A stretch of DNA of 64,000 nt, taken from the NCBI GenBank assembly GCA_014058105.1, contig JACGCM010002659.1, positions 1,364,001 through 1,428,000 of the forward strand, written 5' to 3'. The stretch comes from Kingdonia uniflora. Taxonomy: Eukaryota > Streptophyta > Magnoliopsida > Ranunculales > Circaeasteraceae. A model generated the notes under the pieces. It was not told the origin of the DNA, did not search any database, and was given only the letters and a program-made list of their open reading frames with translations. The translations under genes were made by a program, and so were the position numbers. Positions 52,899 to 64,000 of this stretch are shown here, one piece after another (position 1 is the stretch's first letter; each line of letters starts with the position of its first letter).

Positions 52899-55800
52899 TT
52901 ATTCTTTTTGCTTCGGGCGTACAACATTCAAACTTTCCCTAGGCCCAGACGAAAGTAAGGCAGGGAAAGGTATAACAGTATCAACTACATTAGGAGACAC
53001 ATTAAACAGCTCCGTAACTGTCAGCATCAGATTATCTATATAAGATAGCCGTGCAAGCTGCATGCCATACTCCATACCGTGTTCGGTCAAAGCAGCCAAG
53101 ATCGAATCATGTTCTTACTGCAATGTCTTTACATCCGCATACAACATAGCAATAGTACGCAATGAAGCATTATCTGCAGTCTGCAACATAACTTCACATA
53201 GCTCGGTCTTCACTTTGTTTAGCTCGTCGTCAAGACCCTTGCATCGATCCACCAGAGACGCTTTCTCCTTCAGCGACGAACCCCTATATTGCTTTGTTAC
53301 TTGCACACTACGACTCATCTCCTGCTTCATGCGTTGCAACTTCTCACGCAACTCCTTATACTCGCTATCATTATCCGTTGTCTCCACCAACTGTTGCGAC
53401 TCCTTATACTCCACATGGAGCTCCTCGTAAACTTCATTACCTTGCATACACTCTAGTATCAAGGCTGGTTTTGCCCGGTCAAGATCGGCGATCCTCCGTG
53501 AGTTACACTTATTAATGGTTTCATTCAGCTCTCGATTTCTCTAGGAACATGCTTCCTCGTGAGTTTTAACACGGTCACTTTTTCTCCGACACGAATCTCG
53601 AGCCTCACGCAAATCCCAGCTCAGTTTATTCAGACGCTCTCGTATATTACAGAGTTCAGGATCTTGCTTCTTTAAGAGATTAGCATTATCTGTTACTACC
53701 GACTGATGATACAACAAATTATTTTTCTGTTTTTCAATCGTACTCGAAAGATCCAAGACTTGTTGGTTCGCAGTCATGGTTTCCAATTTTTTCTTCTTTA
53801 AAGACTTTTTCCACCACTTGGCCTCATTATGGGCAGTCAATATTTCTGCATCCTTACTTGACAACTCTACAGTCACAGTATTCAGTCGACTCTGCAGCTC
53901 CAGTATATCAGCCTCCAACTTCGAGTTCAACAAGGTCTTATTTTCAACCACCAACGAACACTACTGTAATTCTGCGGTCAGTTCTTTATTTGAAGCAGAG
54001 AGTTCGTTCTGCTCATCGACATCAACCTTGAAGAACAAATTACAAAGGGCATACATCTATCAACAAATATTCATGCAAGCAAGACATATCATTCAACAAC
54101 ATTCATTACAACATCAAGCTATGATACACAAATCAACTACATTATGCAGAGCACAATTATATGCCACAGTTTAGTTGGCTTATAATGAAACCCTACTACT
54201 GCTCACAACTACTTGTAAAGGTTCATCGAAGATTACAACCTCTTGATGCTGAGTCTTAGGCCATGTGCGAGGTAACAGATCTTCCACCTCCTCTTCCTCA
54301 AACCCTTCAGCTCACGGTCTCGAGGTCGAAGCTCCTCCACCCTCATTACCTTTTGCAAACCACATATTTTCAACTTTATCATTCTCTACTTCAACATCTT
54401 TACCACAGCTCAGGATATAACGTCTAAATTCATTTTCTACTCTCTCAAGCTCACCCCCATAAAATTTGATCACATTAGCTATCTGATGTTCCTAGTCTGT
54501 TTTAACAGCACATTTTCCCCGCTTTGCAGTATGGTACTTCTTCAAACGCGATTGGGAGACTTGCAGACGTTCCTACGTATCTAGTAAACGCACTTCTAAC
54601 AATTTCACCCACTTTTCCGAACTCTGCAACAACTTATCACACTCCACATTTTCCTTCTCCAGATACACATTACATTCTTTACATCGCTCCAGTTCGTCAC
54701 CAACATGCTTCAGATCATTTTCTAATTGTGCCTGGACCCTTCTATCTTCCTTCTTTATATTAAAAAAAATGATCCTCATAATTCTTCGTCCCTACAAAAG
54801 TTAATCTCATCATGCATTACACCTACACCACCCCATATGAATTATACACCAGCCCGAGTTGAGGACCTTTTCTCCTCTATACTATGACGATTACGCGCCT
54901 CTTATGCTAAGAATTTCACCCAACTGGATCAAGCACTATACCTCTCTCAGTTAACAGTTCTAAATAGGCCTCCTTCAAGCCCCGCTCACTATCTACTTCG
55001 GCCTCAAAGTAAAGTGTCAAAGACAATAACGACCTTTGACACTCTAGCTTGTCACTCTCATCTACGAACTGTTTATCCTTAAGGGATTTGTGGAATAAGA
55101 CAAACATATCGTTCTCTTTTCGCAAAGCCTCATCCCTCTCAATTTTTACCTTCCCATATCTATATTGAAGTTTGAATAGCTCCCTAAAGGTGTTATCAAA
55201 GTTGGATTTATGAAGGCGTCTCTCATATTCAAGTTTATTGTGTACCTATTGAGTACGATTGACAGAGTCCCTTGCTCGACTCAAGGCCTTCTCCATCTCG
55301 CTCACTTTCCCCCTCAAATGAATTACCTCCTATATACAAATTATACATTCACCATCAAAACAACATATATCAATAGCAACCGCAAAAAATTCAAGTCTTA
55401 GCAAAAATAGTTCTATTACCAATACAAAGGACAAATTCAGCCAAACAAGTCACTGAACTATGTTACAACTACATAATCAAGAATTAGCTCCTGCTACCTC
55501 CTTGGTCATATCATCAGCCACTGGAGGAGCCAGGGTTTGCTTAGAAGGTCGTTCAACCACTAGAGAGGCATCCTCCTTTGGGAAAATTATCTCACCATAC
55601 TTCCCAGTAATAACAAGATTGACATCATCTTTCCTCAACCCCCAGAAGTAAAGGGCCTGAATCAGACTATTTCGAGCAGCCACCACAGTGTCAAGAGCTT
55701 TTTTACCATCAGCTTTGAGCTCTTCTTTCAACGCAACAATCTCTGTCTTGAACTGCTTCGTCTGTAAAGTTTTCACACACTCCAGCTGCTCCAACCATAA

Positions 55801-57640
55801 AGCCTTCTCCTTCTGCAACTACTCACATAGCGCAGTTTACTCCATCAACTGTTCATTCAATGCCACTTTCTCTGCATCATGCTCGGCACGCTTCGCAGCA
55901 GCTACCTGCAGCACCTCCACGGCTGATCGCCAAGCAAAAAAAAAGCTGTACCACAAATATAACAAAGCAGCATTACAGATTGGATCATTACTTAAACAGA
56001 TATAATCACCATGCATACCTGTGATATACTAGATTGAATTTGAGTATCAAAGCGTATTGGATCACGCTTCGCCAACTCTAGCGCCTCCTGCTCTACCGCT
56101 TTGAGATTGACCACCCTTGAAGAAGCTCGGTTATCTTTCCCGGACTCTTATTTCAGCTTCTTCAGAGGAGGCGCCACATTTACAGCAGCATCCACGACCT
56201 CAGTCTCCACCTGCGACGCCTACAAGAGTTGTTTGCTTCAAAAGTGGTAACACCCTTTTTCCTCTAGGCCGTCGAGTTTGGATACTTGAAGTACCCGCAG
56301 CACAGGCAGGAATCTCCATAATGTCATCATAAGCAGGACTAGAAGTAGCCATAGCTCAATTCTAATGAGCTCACTGCACTTTTCCAGCTATAGAGTTCAT
56401 CCTCTTCTCTCTGCGGATACCTAGATCTCCAAGAACTTTGTTCAGTTCGTTTCCTTTACGACTAACGATGTCAAACAGACTCAACATATCAGTAACACCT
56501 ATGGGACTAGGCTATTCCAAATCAACAATAAACAATGTTAGCAGCTCACAACAATAAACAATGTTAGCAGCTCGGTTACCCAGGTACTTGCATACAATTA
56601 CCCCGCACCATCACAAGATGGTCGTACCAGGGTCTCCCAGCGGATTCCAAATCGAAGAATTTTGGCCTCGCTCAATTACTAAACAAGTATCCACTCTTTC
56701 GATCTTTCATATATTTAAACTTATAGTATTTCAAGACATCATCCGCAACAAACTGTCTCCCAATACCACCATCTCTCCATCTTTTGTTAAGGGCTTCACA
56801 GACCTTCATCATCTCAAAGACATTACTATTTTATTCGCCAGGGCAGCTCTTTAGGGCATTCACTACCCCCTTTTGGAAAAAGGTTAGGGGAATGCACAAC
56901 CCATATATGACCTGGTTCAGGTAAGAAAGGAATCCTTCCTCTACGACCTCTACACCAGTCCCGTTGTAATAAGAGATATCTATATCATCTCCTATACCCA
57001 TATTTTTCTTCCACTGATCCAGGGAAGGCACCTGATAGTGCTCTATCTTACCACCTGGTCTCACCAGAGCCCTAAACCACAACCCCACATTCATCACATA
57101 ATGCCCCCATTTTCCATCTAAACCATTTTTATACTGTAAAAGTTTCTTCGTTACGTCTACATTCTCGGGATACCTAAAAAATTCACCAGTCTCAATCTCC
57201 ACATGCAATTCCCTATCCTCCCCAGAATGAATAGCCGGCATATCAACAGCAATGGTACCACTCTCCTCTACATCATCTATAGTCCTACAAACGACGATGA
57301 TTCCTCACTAGAGGATACAACCATTTTACTACTGGGTTTTGAATTTTTGGAACGCATCTGCCACATACAGGAAAAGTTTGTTCAGAGTTTATACTAAAAC
57401 ATACCTCCTCCCTCAGACTTACCCAACAAAGTATTCAAATTACCATCTATCATGACAAACAATAAACAACAAAAATGGTAGAAACAGGATTACTAACCTG
57501 TACTAGAAGAACAGTAATCGTCATTTCCAATCACCACTCTCACTTCAGACGGCAAGACGACAGTTTTCCCAGCAAAATCATAATTTAATGGTGGACTACG
57601 ATCGATGTTTAAAGATTTTCTTTCTCTGGAAATGCTTCAT
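52899..57640 (-). pseudogene. T2 antisense accessory gene (multi-exon)
   Basis: A minus-strand gene with its own promoter. The first exon ends at 57,498 (SPPLNYDFAGKTVVLPSEVR, then donor GTTAGT). A candidate 24-bp microexon is 57,446-57,423. A long exon (about 57,350-56,580) reads ELHVEIETGEFFRYPENVDV, GLCIPLTFFQKGVVNALKSC, CEALNKRWRDGG and PKFFDLESAGRPWYDHLVM. It is the counterpart of exon 1 in T1. Several coiled-coil exons follow: 55,818-55,477 (EELKADGKKALDTVVAARNS), 55,125-54,916, 54,779-54,573, and a last exon 54,030-52,899 (ILELQSRLNTVTVELSSKDA) ending PRESLNVVRPKQKE with in-frame stops at 53,541 and 53,115. At least one frameshift lies in the first exon. The product would be a long nuclear- or particle-associated coiled-coil protein; function unknown. 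Confidence 0.6.
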
Positions 57641-57685
57641 TCTCTCTCTGCAACTGATTGTGGTTTAAAAGAAGATGAAAGACAA

Positions 57686-57697
57686 GCTTTTATATTA
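57686..57697 (-). promoter_or_regulatory. TATA box of the T2 antisense gene
   Basis: TAATATAAAAGC on the minus strand, 46 bp upstream of the first ATG (57,640). Confidence 0.55.
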
Positions 57698-57727
57698 TCC
57701 CTCAGTTTCTAAAACGATGGCTTTTGG

Positions 57728-57737
57728 GACACGTGTC
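57728..57737. promoter_or_regulatory. G-box upstream of the T2 antisense gene
   Basis: GACACGTGTC, a perfect palindrome with the CACGTG core bound by plant bZIP/bHLH factors, about 35 bp upstream of the TATA box. A second ACGTGTC lies near 57,798. Confidence 0.5.
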
Positions 57738-59494
57738 AGTATGATCTCTCCTGGCAGGCACGTCTTTTCGTTTGCCCTTATAATGATTTTTGGAGTAACG
57801 TGTCGGGTTATCACGTCTGTCTCTCTCCTTTGTCATTATTATGGACTCACTGCCCAAGGAGATTTCTACAGATCATGTAGCACGATTACTTACCTACAGC
57901 AACAACCTTCTGCGGCTGCACCATCCTACTACACTATTTATAGCATGAGTGCCAGTTCAAAACCCTAGTACGGCTTTTTCCAGCTGTCACTTATCTTACT
58001 TTTGATCTGACAGAAGTAGAAAATCAGTAACAAATCCTGCTACAATTATATTTCTTCAATCTTTCTCATAGATACAAAAAGTGATGACAAAGCGACCTCA
58101 ATACAAATAAATTATTTTAATGTGGTCATGCATCCGATCTTGCATATAATTACAGACGGATGGTTCTCTTCACCACATGGACTGATTTCCCCACCAGCAG
58201 CTCCCTCATCCTCTCTAGGAAGCTTATCCAACACGATTTCTCAAACTTCTGCCTCACATTACACTACATCTAACAGAAGTTTGAAAAATACACCACATCA
58301 GAAGCTGTGACCAATTTCCACACCAGGATCATCAATTGTTCAAGTTATCTATGATGATACTCTCACAGCAAAAGCTTAGATCATGCACGAAAGATATTAT
58401 GGTCGACAACAATATATCTCAACAAGGCAACAAATATATAGCGTGATCTACACAGTTCATATATACTCCATCCAACTCAGCAACAATTCGATCTAAATTT
58501 TTCCGACCTATGTCATCCTTAACTAGTTCGATAATTGTTCTACGGAGTCCTACAACAGTTCATTCAAGCAGTTTTAAATACTTTCAAGACAAGATAATAA
58601 AATTTAAACTTATTATTCAAGACAAACAATTTACAAGGACGAATACTTCAGTCAGTTCAAAAATTAAAATTACAAGTTCTACAGACAAATATTTCTTTTA
58701 CAAAGAATAGCCCACCTTACACATAACAGTGCAACACTTAAGCAGAAGCAATGGCGGGCCCTGCAGAAGAAGTCAAAGCCCAAGAAGTAGAACTGGAGTG
58801 AGGTAGAGGACAAAGTTAATCCCACTACCCCTCCATAATCCTCATCATCTCCGCAAGCACTGAAGACGAAGGACCACCTCCACCATTACAACACCCAATC
58901 CTTCGCAGGATATCGACAATACTTTACAGACGACACCCCAGCCTTCTCATCTTCTGCCGCCACCGCATCCTCTGCAAGCAGCCGCAAACAGGACCGACGG
59001 TGCGTAGCAAGCAGAACCACGTAGTAGAAGTGGCACATTTGATGAAAGTCATCCTCTGCCTCCTCTACCTCTTTCTACGTCATCCCATGAAAAGTTGGAG
59101 GAACAGGGATTGGGGTTGGCAGAGAGAGACTTTGGCTTCCAAAATAACGGGTTTGCAGAATCATCATCTTGTTCTGAACTCTCTCCTCAAACGCCTGATG
59201 ACGAGTAGTCACCATCGCTACTACTTATGCAAATCCAGGCAACTGACATGTTGAACCAGGATGAACAGTAAAAGCAACTGGTGACCATTTTTTATATAGC
59301 CGCAACATTTAAATGAAGGCCACTACTTCCAAGAAAGTCTTCATCACTAGCACACATCTCAAGAAGCATTTTTGGGAGGCCCAACAGTCAAAACAATTAT
59401 TCCTCCATATACCTAGGAAGCCATCAATGCAGTATTTAAAATTACTGAACTTCTCTACCAACACCACTCGCTACACATGTTTCTCCTGCTATTG
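57738..59494. other. T2 region between antisense promoter and 3' LTR
   Basis: About 1.75 kb with no recognised domain on either strand. Open frames of 60-97 codons (for example 58,510-58,710 and 59,000-59,254) show no similarity that I recognise. Unlike T1 it has no tandem repeat. Confidence 0.4.
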
Positions 59495-60173
59495 GCTGAG
59501 AAGGGGAAGTTGTAAGGGATTATCTCTAATCCTCCTACTAAGCCCGATATTCAAGCTCAGATAGTTCGTATAAGCATACTGATAATCAACCAAGGATTTA
59601 GAGCAAGCAAATTACAATATAGACGGCCTCACCTACAGTTCGAGGATATTGAAGCATCTAGTAACATCGCACTGCAGAAGGCACGTAGATCTCCATCAAC
59701 AGATCGCATACATACGACCATTGTTAGAGATTATATCTCCATAAACAGTTTGAAGTTATAGCTAAGGTCATCAATAGATCCATTACAGATCAACGAGTAT
59801 CAAGACGTTACAAAAGACCTCATAAAGACTCATTAAATACGGACGACCATCAATGTAACCAATGGTCATATTATAAGACCTATAAAAAGAGACCTGGAGA
59901 TCAGGATCCAGGAGGGCTATTATCTTCTACAGAACTCTTAGAGAAAGTGATCCCTACCAAAACTCAGATATCCAATCTCTTTCTCTTTGTAATAGCTAGC
60001 ATCTATATAAATACTATTCTTTAAGAAATCCTCAGGAGAGGTCGTGGCTTTTAACTCATTAAAGAGTTTTCCACGCTAAAACTTGTGTTAATTGCATCTA
60101 GTTCCTAGTTAATTTTCCATATTTTAAGGGTGTAAGGCACTATCTTCATCCAATATGAAAATAGGCTATTACA
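59495..60173 (+). repeat. T2 polypurine tract and 3' LTR
   Basis: Tract GGCTGAGAAGGGGAAG then LTR 59,511-60,173 (663 bp) beginning TGTAAGGGATTA and ending GGCTATTACA. Confidence 0.95.
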
Positions 60174-60178
60174 TTAAT
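60174..60178. repeat. T2 target-site duplication, right
   Basis: TTAAT, matching 46,710-46,714. Confidence 0.95.
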
Positions 60179-60181
60179 GAC

Positions 60182-61286
60182 AGATAGACACGTAATATTT
60201 ACGTGTACAACTCCTAAATTTATATCTAACCAGTCATTTATTAAATAAATGTAACACTAATAGTACTTTTGTTTTTATTTACAAAAATCGGTCACATGAT
60301 AAACAAATCATATATTTTTCCAGTTTTTAGCTAAGAACAAGGGTGATGCACTCCAATAATGATTCTCATTTGAAGTTGTAAACCAAAGGCCCATGCATGA
60401 AAGCCCATTAAAGAGAATTATATATAAATATTATTCTCATGAGTTGTAATGCATGATTTTAGCCATTGTTTAGGAGATTTTATATTAATGGTGATTTTTA
60501 GTAACCCTTCCTATACTCTATAAATAGGAGGGGAATCCCACCCATGAGAGATCATCTTGGAGAGTGTAAATCAAAGTTTAATAAGCAATAAATTTCTTGT
60601 TCTTCTTTTGTTCTTGTATTTTAATTTTATTGTAGTAATAGTAGTATAACAATGATCAAAGGGATGAGTAGCTAATTTTCTTATCCAAGGCTTGAGGAAG
60701 CTCCACCCAATATAGCTTTAGTGTAGATTGCGTAGCTTAGTTTGAATAATTACTTTCTCTTTATCCCAGAATATTGCATATTCGTATTCCTTCGTCCTAT
60801 GCTTAACCATAGCAAGGATTAGGAGGAATAATGAATCTATCTGACCATCTTGTTGGACCATACCAAGATAGAATAGGAACATGAAGATGAAAACATAATC
60901 CATACTTATCAACTGGACCATGGTTGAGTAAGTTGGTTTATGGGTAGTTCCCAATTACTAAATCTCTTGTATCTTTTGATGTATTGCATATGCCCGACCA
61001 AGGATATGCGATACGGGAACTCGTAATTTACTTTAATTATTTATGCTATCAAATGGTTAAAAAGGGTAGTGTAGAATCAATGCCTTGGTTTCCACTCCAA
61101 TTTATCTTGTAATTTGTTTCATTCTTCTTTTTATTTCAAAACCAAACTCGTTGTTATTGGATAAAAATAGTATCTCAAAGTATAATTCTCACCATAAGTC
61201 TCTAGGGATGCGACCCCGCTTACCTTTGTACTTAACGGTACACTGTGTACTTCAGGTCTTTTAGGACATCGGTTTATAATCCATCA
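60182..61286 (+). repeat. L4 5' LTR
   Basis: 1,105 bp, starting AGATAGACACGTAATA (TG start damaged) and ending TAATCCATCA. TATAAATAG near 60,520. Confidence 0.9.
60718..60921 (-). CDS. Antisense ORF conserved in L-family LTRs (L4 copy)
   Basis: The same 67-codon frame, open from ATGG in ACCATGG context to the same stop, ending TKLRNLH. Hydrophobic segments kept, with VFIFMFLFYLGMV in the first. Confidence 0.25.
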   Translation of the reverse strand: MVQLISMDYVFIFMFLFYLGMVQQDGQIDSLFLLILAMVKHRTKEYEYAIFWDKEKVIIQTKLRNLH

Positions 61287-61292
61287 AGATTT

Positions 61293-61310
61293 TGGCACCG
61301 TTGCCGGGGA
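61293..61310 (+). other. L4 primer-binding site for tRNA-Asp
   Basis: TGGCACCGTTGCCGGGGA, one mismatch from TGGCGCCGTTGCCGGGGA, the complement of the 3' end of plant tRNA-Asp; the site typical of Athila elements. Confidence 0.85.
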
Positions 61311-62677
61311 CTTACAAAGTTGCGTTATTTTATTTTAAGCCTATTTTCTTTCTTGTTTTTCTTTTCTTTTTCTTTTTCTTTTCTTATTTTAGATCTGGAA
61401 ATAAAGTGATTGAGTGATTGGCTCAAACTCCCTTGGCGCTACAGTAGCTGTGAAGTCTATCCCTGAATGTTTAACTGTTTTTGACAATCTATACTTCACA
61501 GTTGGGAAATACGTTTGCCACGAAAGTTTTAGATAATTCAAAACCTTTTTCGAATTGTAATGGATCATATTTTTTATTTAGTTGTTTGTGAGTTACAACC
61601 TTTTGAAAAAATAGTAAAAAATAGTCTCTGTCGTGTTCATTTATTACTTGTTTTGAGCAGTAGAGAAGCTAAATTCTTGAAAACTTCCTTCTTGAATGTC
61701 TTTCCTTTCTGAATTAGCTTTCCAAATTTATATTATTTAATGCTCTCTCTTAACCGACCTGAAAGATATCCGCATTTGAAAATTAGGACATCATAGACTA
61801 CAATAAACTTAGAAATTAAATTAATATTGTTGTCGCAAGTTCACTAATCATGTTTCCCTTATTTTGCAGGATAGTCACAAAGTTAGAAATGAGGCGGACA
61901 ATATGCAAAGCTAAAAACATCATTAAATCCATCCTTCTTGTGTCCCCTAAGTGAAGGGGAAACCACAATACCGGGAAACACTTCCCGTAGGTTGGTATTT
62001 CTTAAAACTTGACATCTAGAAGGGGTATATATCCGCTCCGCCCCAGTACTGGGACATATAAAGTCGTGTGGACTGTGCACATACACGCTGCTCTAATTAA
62101 ATTTTTGTTGTGGCTAGATTGACCTATTGCTGTGTTTAATATTCTTTTTCTTCTAACATTAGTAAAGGTAAAAGCTGTTAGAGACTTGCGGATTTTATCA
62201 CCCAAAAGGCTCTCCAACAAGTGGGACCACCCATTAGAGATACAAAGAAATTTGAATCACACAAAAATTTAACGTCCCAGACCTCAAAATAATTGCTAAT
62301 AAAAAAGGGTAGTAAGATTCCCGTGGGATTTCATCACCTAACGGATAGGTGTACCGGACTGGGGTACAAACACGGGTTCATAGGATACGGCCCCAGCTTA
62401 GCGCCGTGAAATACTGGTTGTAGGTTTGCGACATCACCATTCCGAGTGCTGACGTACGATAAGGTGACTCGCTCGGGCATGATGACTGAACATCTGTTTT
62501 AGGCTGGTACTAGCAAAGTGATGTAGGGAAGTATAAGAACCAAAGCCTTTTGCCATCGTACCAATTTTTATAGAAGAATATAGGGGAGACTTAATTATTA
62601 CTTCTAAAAAATGTTGATGTGCTAGAGTTTAGGCTTGATTGGTTATTTATTGCATTAGGTGTTGCTTTTATTTCAAA
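61311..62677 (+). other. L4 leader
   Basis: Non-coding. Its second half (about 61,910-62,600) matches 31,740-32,330 of L3. A pyrimidine-rich tract lies near 61,345-61,390. No gene is seen. Confidence 0.6.
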
Positions 62678-63891
62678 ATGTCATACATGTAAGAACTTTG
62701 CAATCCATACAGCTCACAATTTGGCATCCCGCATCAGCCTCAAAATCATTTTCAATCATGGCATCACCAAAATTCTTAATACGTGGAACCTTTACAATCT
62801 TATTCATATATGCAGGCCCATCAGTCCATCCAATTATCCAATCAGTTCCTACCAGCTCCACCTAAACCATCTTTGGATGATACCCTTATTATTTTCATGC
62901 AATAATCAATGGAAAGTCAACAATAAGCGTTACAATTTCAGCAACAATTGATGCAATTCCAATAATAGAAGCAGCTATCATGTCTAATACAATTCTTTCT
63001 CAATCACCTCTAAATTCATCCCTTAGCATTCAACTTCTGATGTCACCATCCATCATTTCATTTGTTAACCCAATAAATTATTTCGAGGAAACTATGACCG
63101 AGACTAAATATTTTTCCCTTTCCTCTAATGATTTTTCTGACGATGATGATAATGAGATAAAATATGAATATATGGAATCACCATCTCATTAAACGATAAT
63201 ATGAGAGGAATTTGTAGATGATGATATTTGTAGGAAAGTCAAGAAATTAGAAATTGTCGAACCTGCTGTAGATGTTATCAACTTGTTATTTCCTTCTCAG
63301 TCTTCTTATAAGTCACCCCAGCCTTGCCTTGAGCCGCGTCCACCTGACACAAATTGTAATATTGAAAACTAGTGGGTGGACGACCCATCTTTGCAGGATA
63401 TACCACTATTATTGGGGGTTAATTCTGTTTTGGTTACTCCTTCACAAACCACACCTATACCTATGCCTACATCTCCATTTCACGGGCCTAATGGGGGTAC
63501 CATAACCATAATTGATTTTGAGGACTTGAACAGAGATTATTCTTGTTGTATTTCTGTTAATGAATGTTTAAATTATTTTGAGGACTCGAATGATCCTGAA
63601 ATTCGTGAAATGGTGCAATCATTAGCATCTAAAAATATGTTTCAACTTGGCTATGTCCCTAAGCCAATGAATATCCACGTCAATGGTCTGGATGAGTCCT
63701 TTGGGATAAGTTGTGATTTTAGGCACATAAATTTTAAATGTTTGTTAGAGTCAATTGTTCCCCGATCCCCACAACCCCAAATATGTTATATAGTCCTTCT
63801 TCTACTAAAAGAAAACATCTTTTTGAAAAATTATAATTTTGGGGATGCCTCACGGACTTGCTTTGTCAGAATCACCTATCACATTTTTTAG
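62678..63891 (+). pseudogene. L-family ORF, L4 copy
   Basis: Begins at ATG 62,678 in the position of the L3 start, with many stops in the first third (still readable: FGIPHQPQNHFQSW, QFLPAPPKPSL). The coiled-coil segment of L3 is missing. The acidic middle is kept (SSNDFSDDDDNEIKYEYMES, 63,118-63,180), then WVDDPSLQDIPLLLGVNSVL. The C-terminal part (VNECLNYFEDSNDPEIREMV) aligns with L1/L3 at the CLNYF motif and then differs strongly. It ends at TAG 63,889. Same unknown family. Confidence 0.6.
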
Positions 63892-64000
63892 AATATCAAC
63901 GATAACATGGGGGTTTTGAAAATTTTCAAACAAAATATCTTTCCAGGAAAATCGAATTTTGAATCTAGTACATTTTCAGGGATGTATACTTGTATCCCAA
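63892..64000 (+). other. L4 continuation at the window edge
   Basis: Non-coding AT-rich sequence of L4, cut by the window end. Confidence 0.5.

Larger units (their letters stand above)
46715..60173 (+). mobile_element. T2: full-length Tat-lineage Ty3 retrotransposon
   Basis: 13,459 bp on the plus strand, LTRs of 676 and 663 bp (TGTAAGGG...TATTACA), target duplication TTAAT, primer site right behind the 5' LTR, polypurine tract GAGAAGGGGAAG before the 3' LTR. Same gene order as T1 but clearly a different family: unrelated LTRs, no tandem-repeat block, and a longer antisense gene. All modules contain stops or frameshifts. Confidence 0.95.
60182..64000 (+). mobile_element. L4: Athila-like non-autonomous element, 5' part
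   Basis: Plus strand: 5' LTR 60,182-61,286, a good tRNA-Asp primer site, leader, then the family ORF, which runs off the window. It has diverged more from L3 than L1 has, especially in the last third of the ORF. Confidence 0.85.

Noticed and set aside
53062..56005. Several plus-strand frames of 70-130 codons in T2
   Set aside because: They lie opposite the coiled-coil exons of the antisense gene and have low-complexity Ser/Thr/His composition.
1..64000. tRNA, rRNA or intact host genes
   Set aside because: I looked for tRNA arms, rRNA-like blocks and long spliced host genes and saw none; the only tRNA-like matches are retroelement primer-binding sites.

Overview
The window is plant nuclear DNA, most likely from a eudicot. 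It is a heterochromatin-like block in which transposable elements have inserted into one another and decayed. I see no intact host gene, tRNA, rRNA, bacterial gene or CRISPR array. Evidence for a plant: a Ty3 lineage with two RNase H domains (Tat), an Athila-like lineage primed by tRNA-Asp, a plant L1-type LINE with a zinc-knuckle ORF1, a Ty1/copia 3' end, a MULE, and relics of plant type-2 non-specific lipid-transfer protein genes.

Layout. 1-1425 is unassigned. 1426-4400 is the 3' part of an Athila-like non-autonomous element (family L, copy L1) ending in an LTR. 4401-6752 is the truncated reverse-strand Ty3 element G1. 6761-10099 is a complete, deleted relative, G2, with target duplication GTTAT. 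10116-13,000 holds a minisatellite and lipid-transfer gene remnants, one of them truncated by a LINE (about 11,890-17,006). The LINE ends at a 39-bp patch copied from its own ORF1, then a partial L LTR, a copia 3' end and a second lipid-transfer relic (18,990-19,248). About 20,600-27,350 is a decayed MULE-like region. L3 (reverse) starts at 27,628. The Tat element T1 (33,456-45,526, target duplication ACTCC) sits inside the 5' LTR of L3. A second Tat element, T2 (46,715-60,173, target duplication TTAAT), lies between 46,321-46,714 and the 5' LTR of L4, which runs off the right edge.

How the genes work together. T1 and T2 each carry the sense-strand parts of a retrotransposon (gag, protease, reverse transcriptase, RNase H, archaeal-type RNase H, integrase), all broken by stops or frameshifts. 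Each also carries a large antisense gene between pol and the 3' LTR. In T1 this gene can be parsed into three exons with two short GT-AG introns that keep the reading phase. In T2 it has its own TATA box and a G-box. Both encode an N-terminal globular domain and a long C-terminal coiled coil. These accessory genes, an antisense ORF kept in every L-family LTR copy, and a single long ORF in the L family are the most interesting content.
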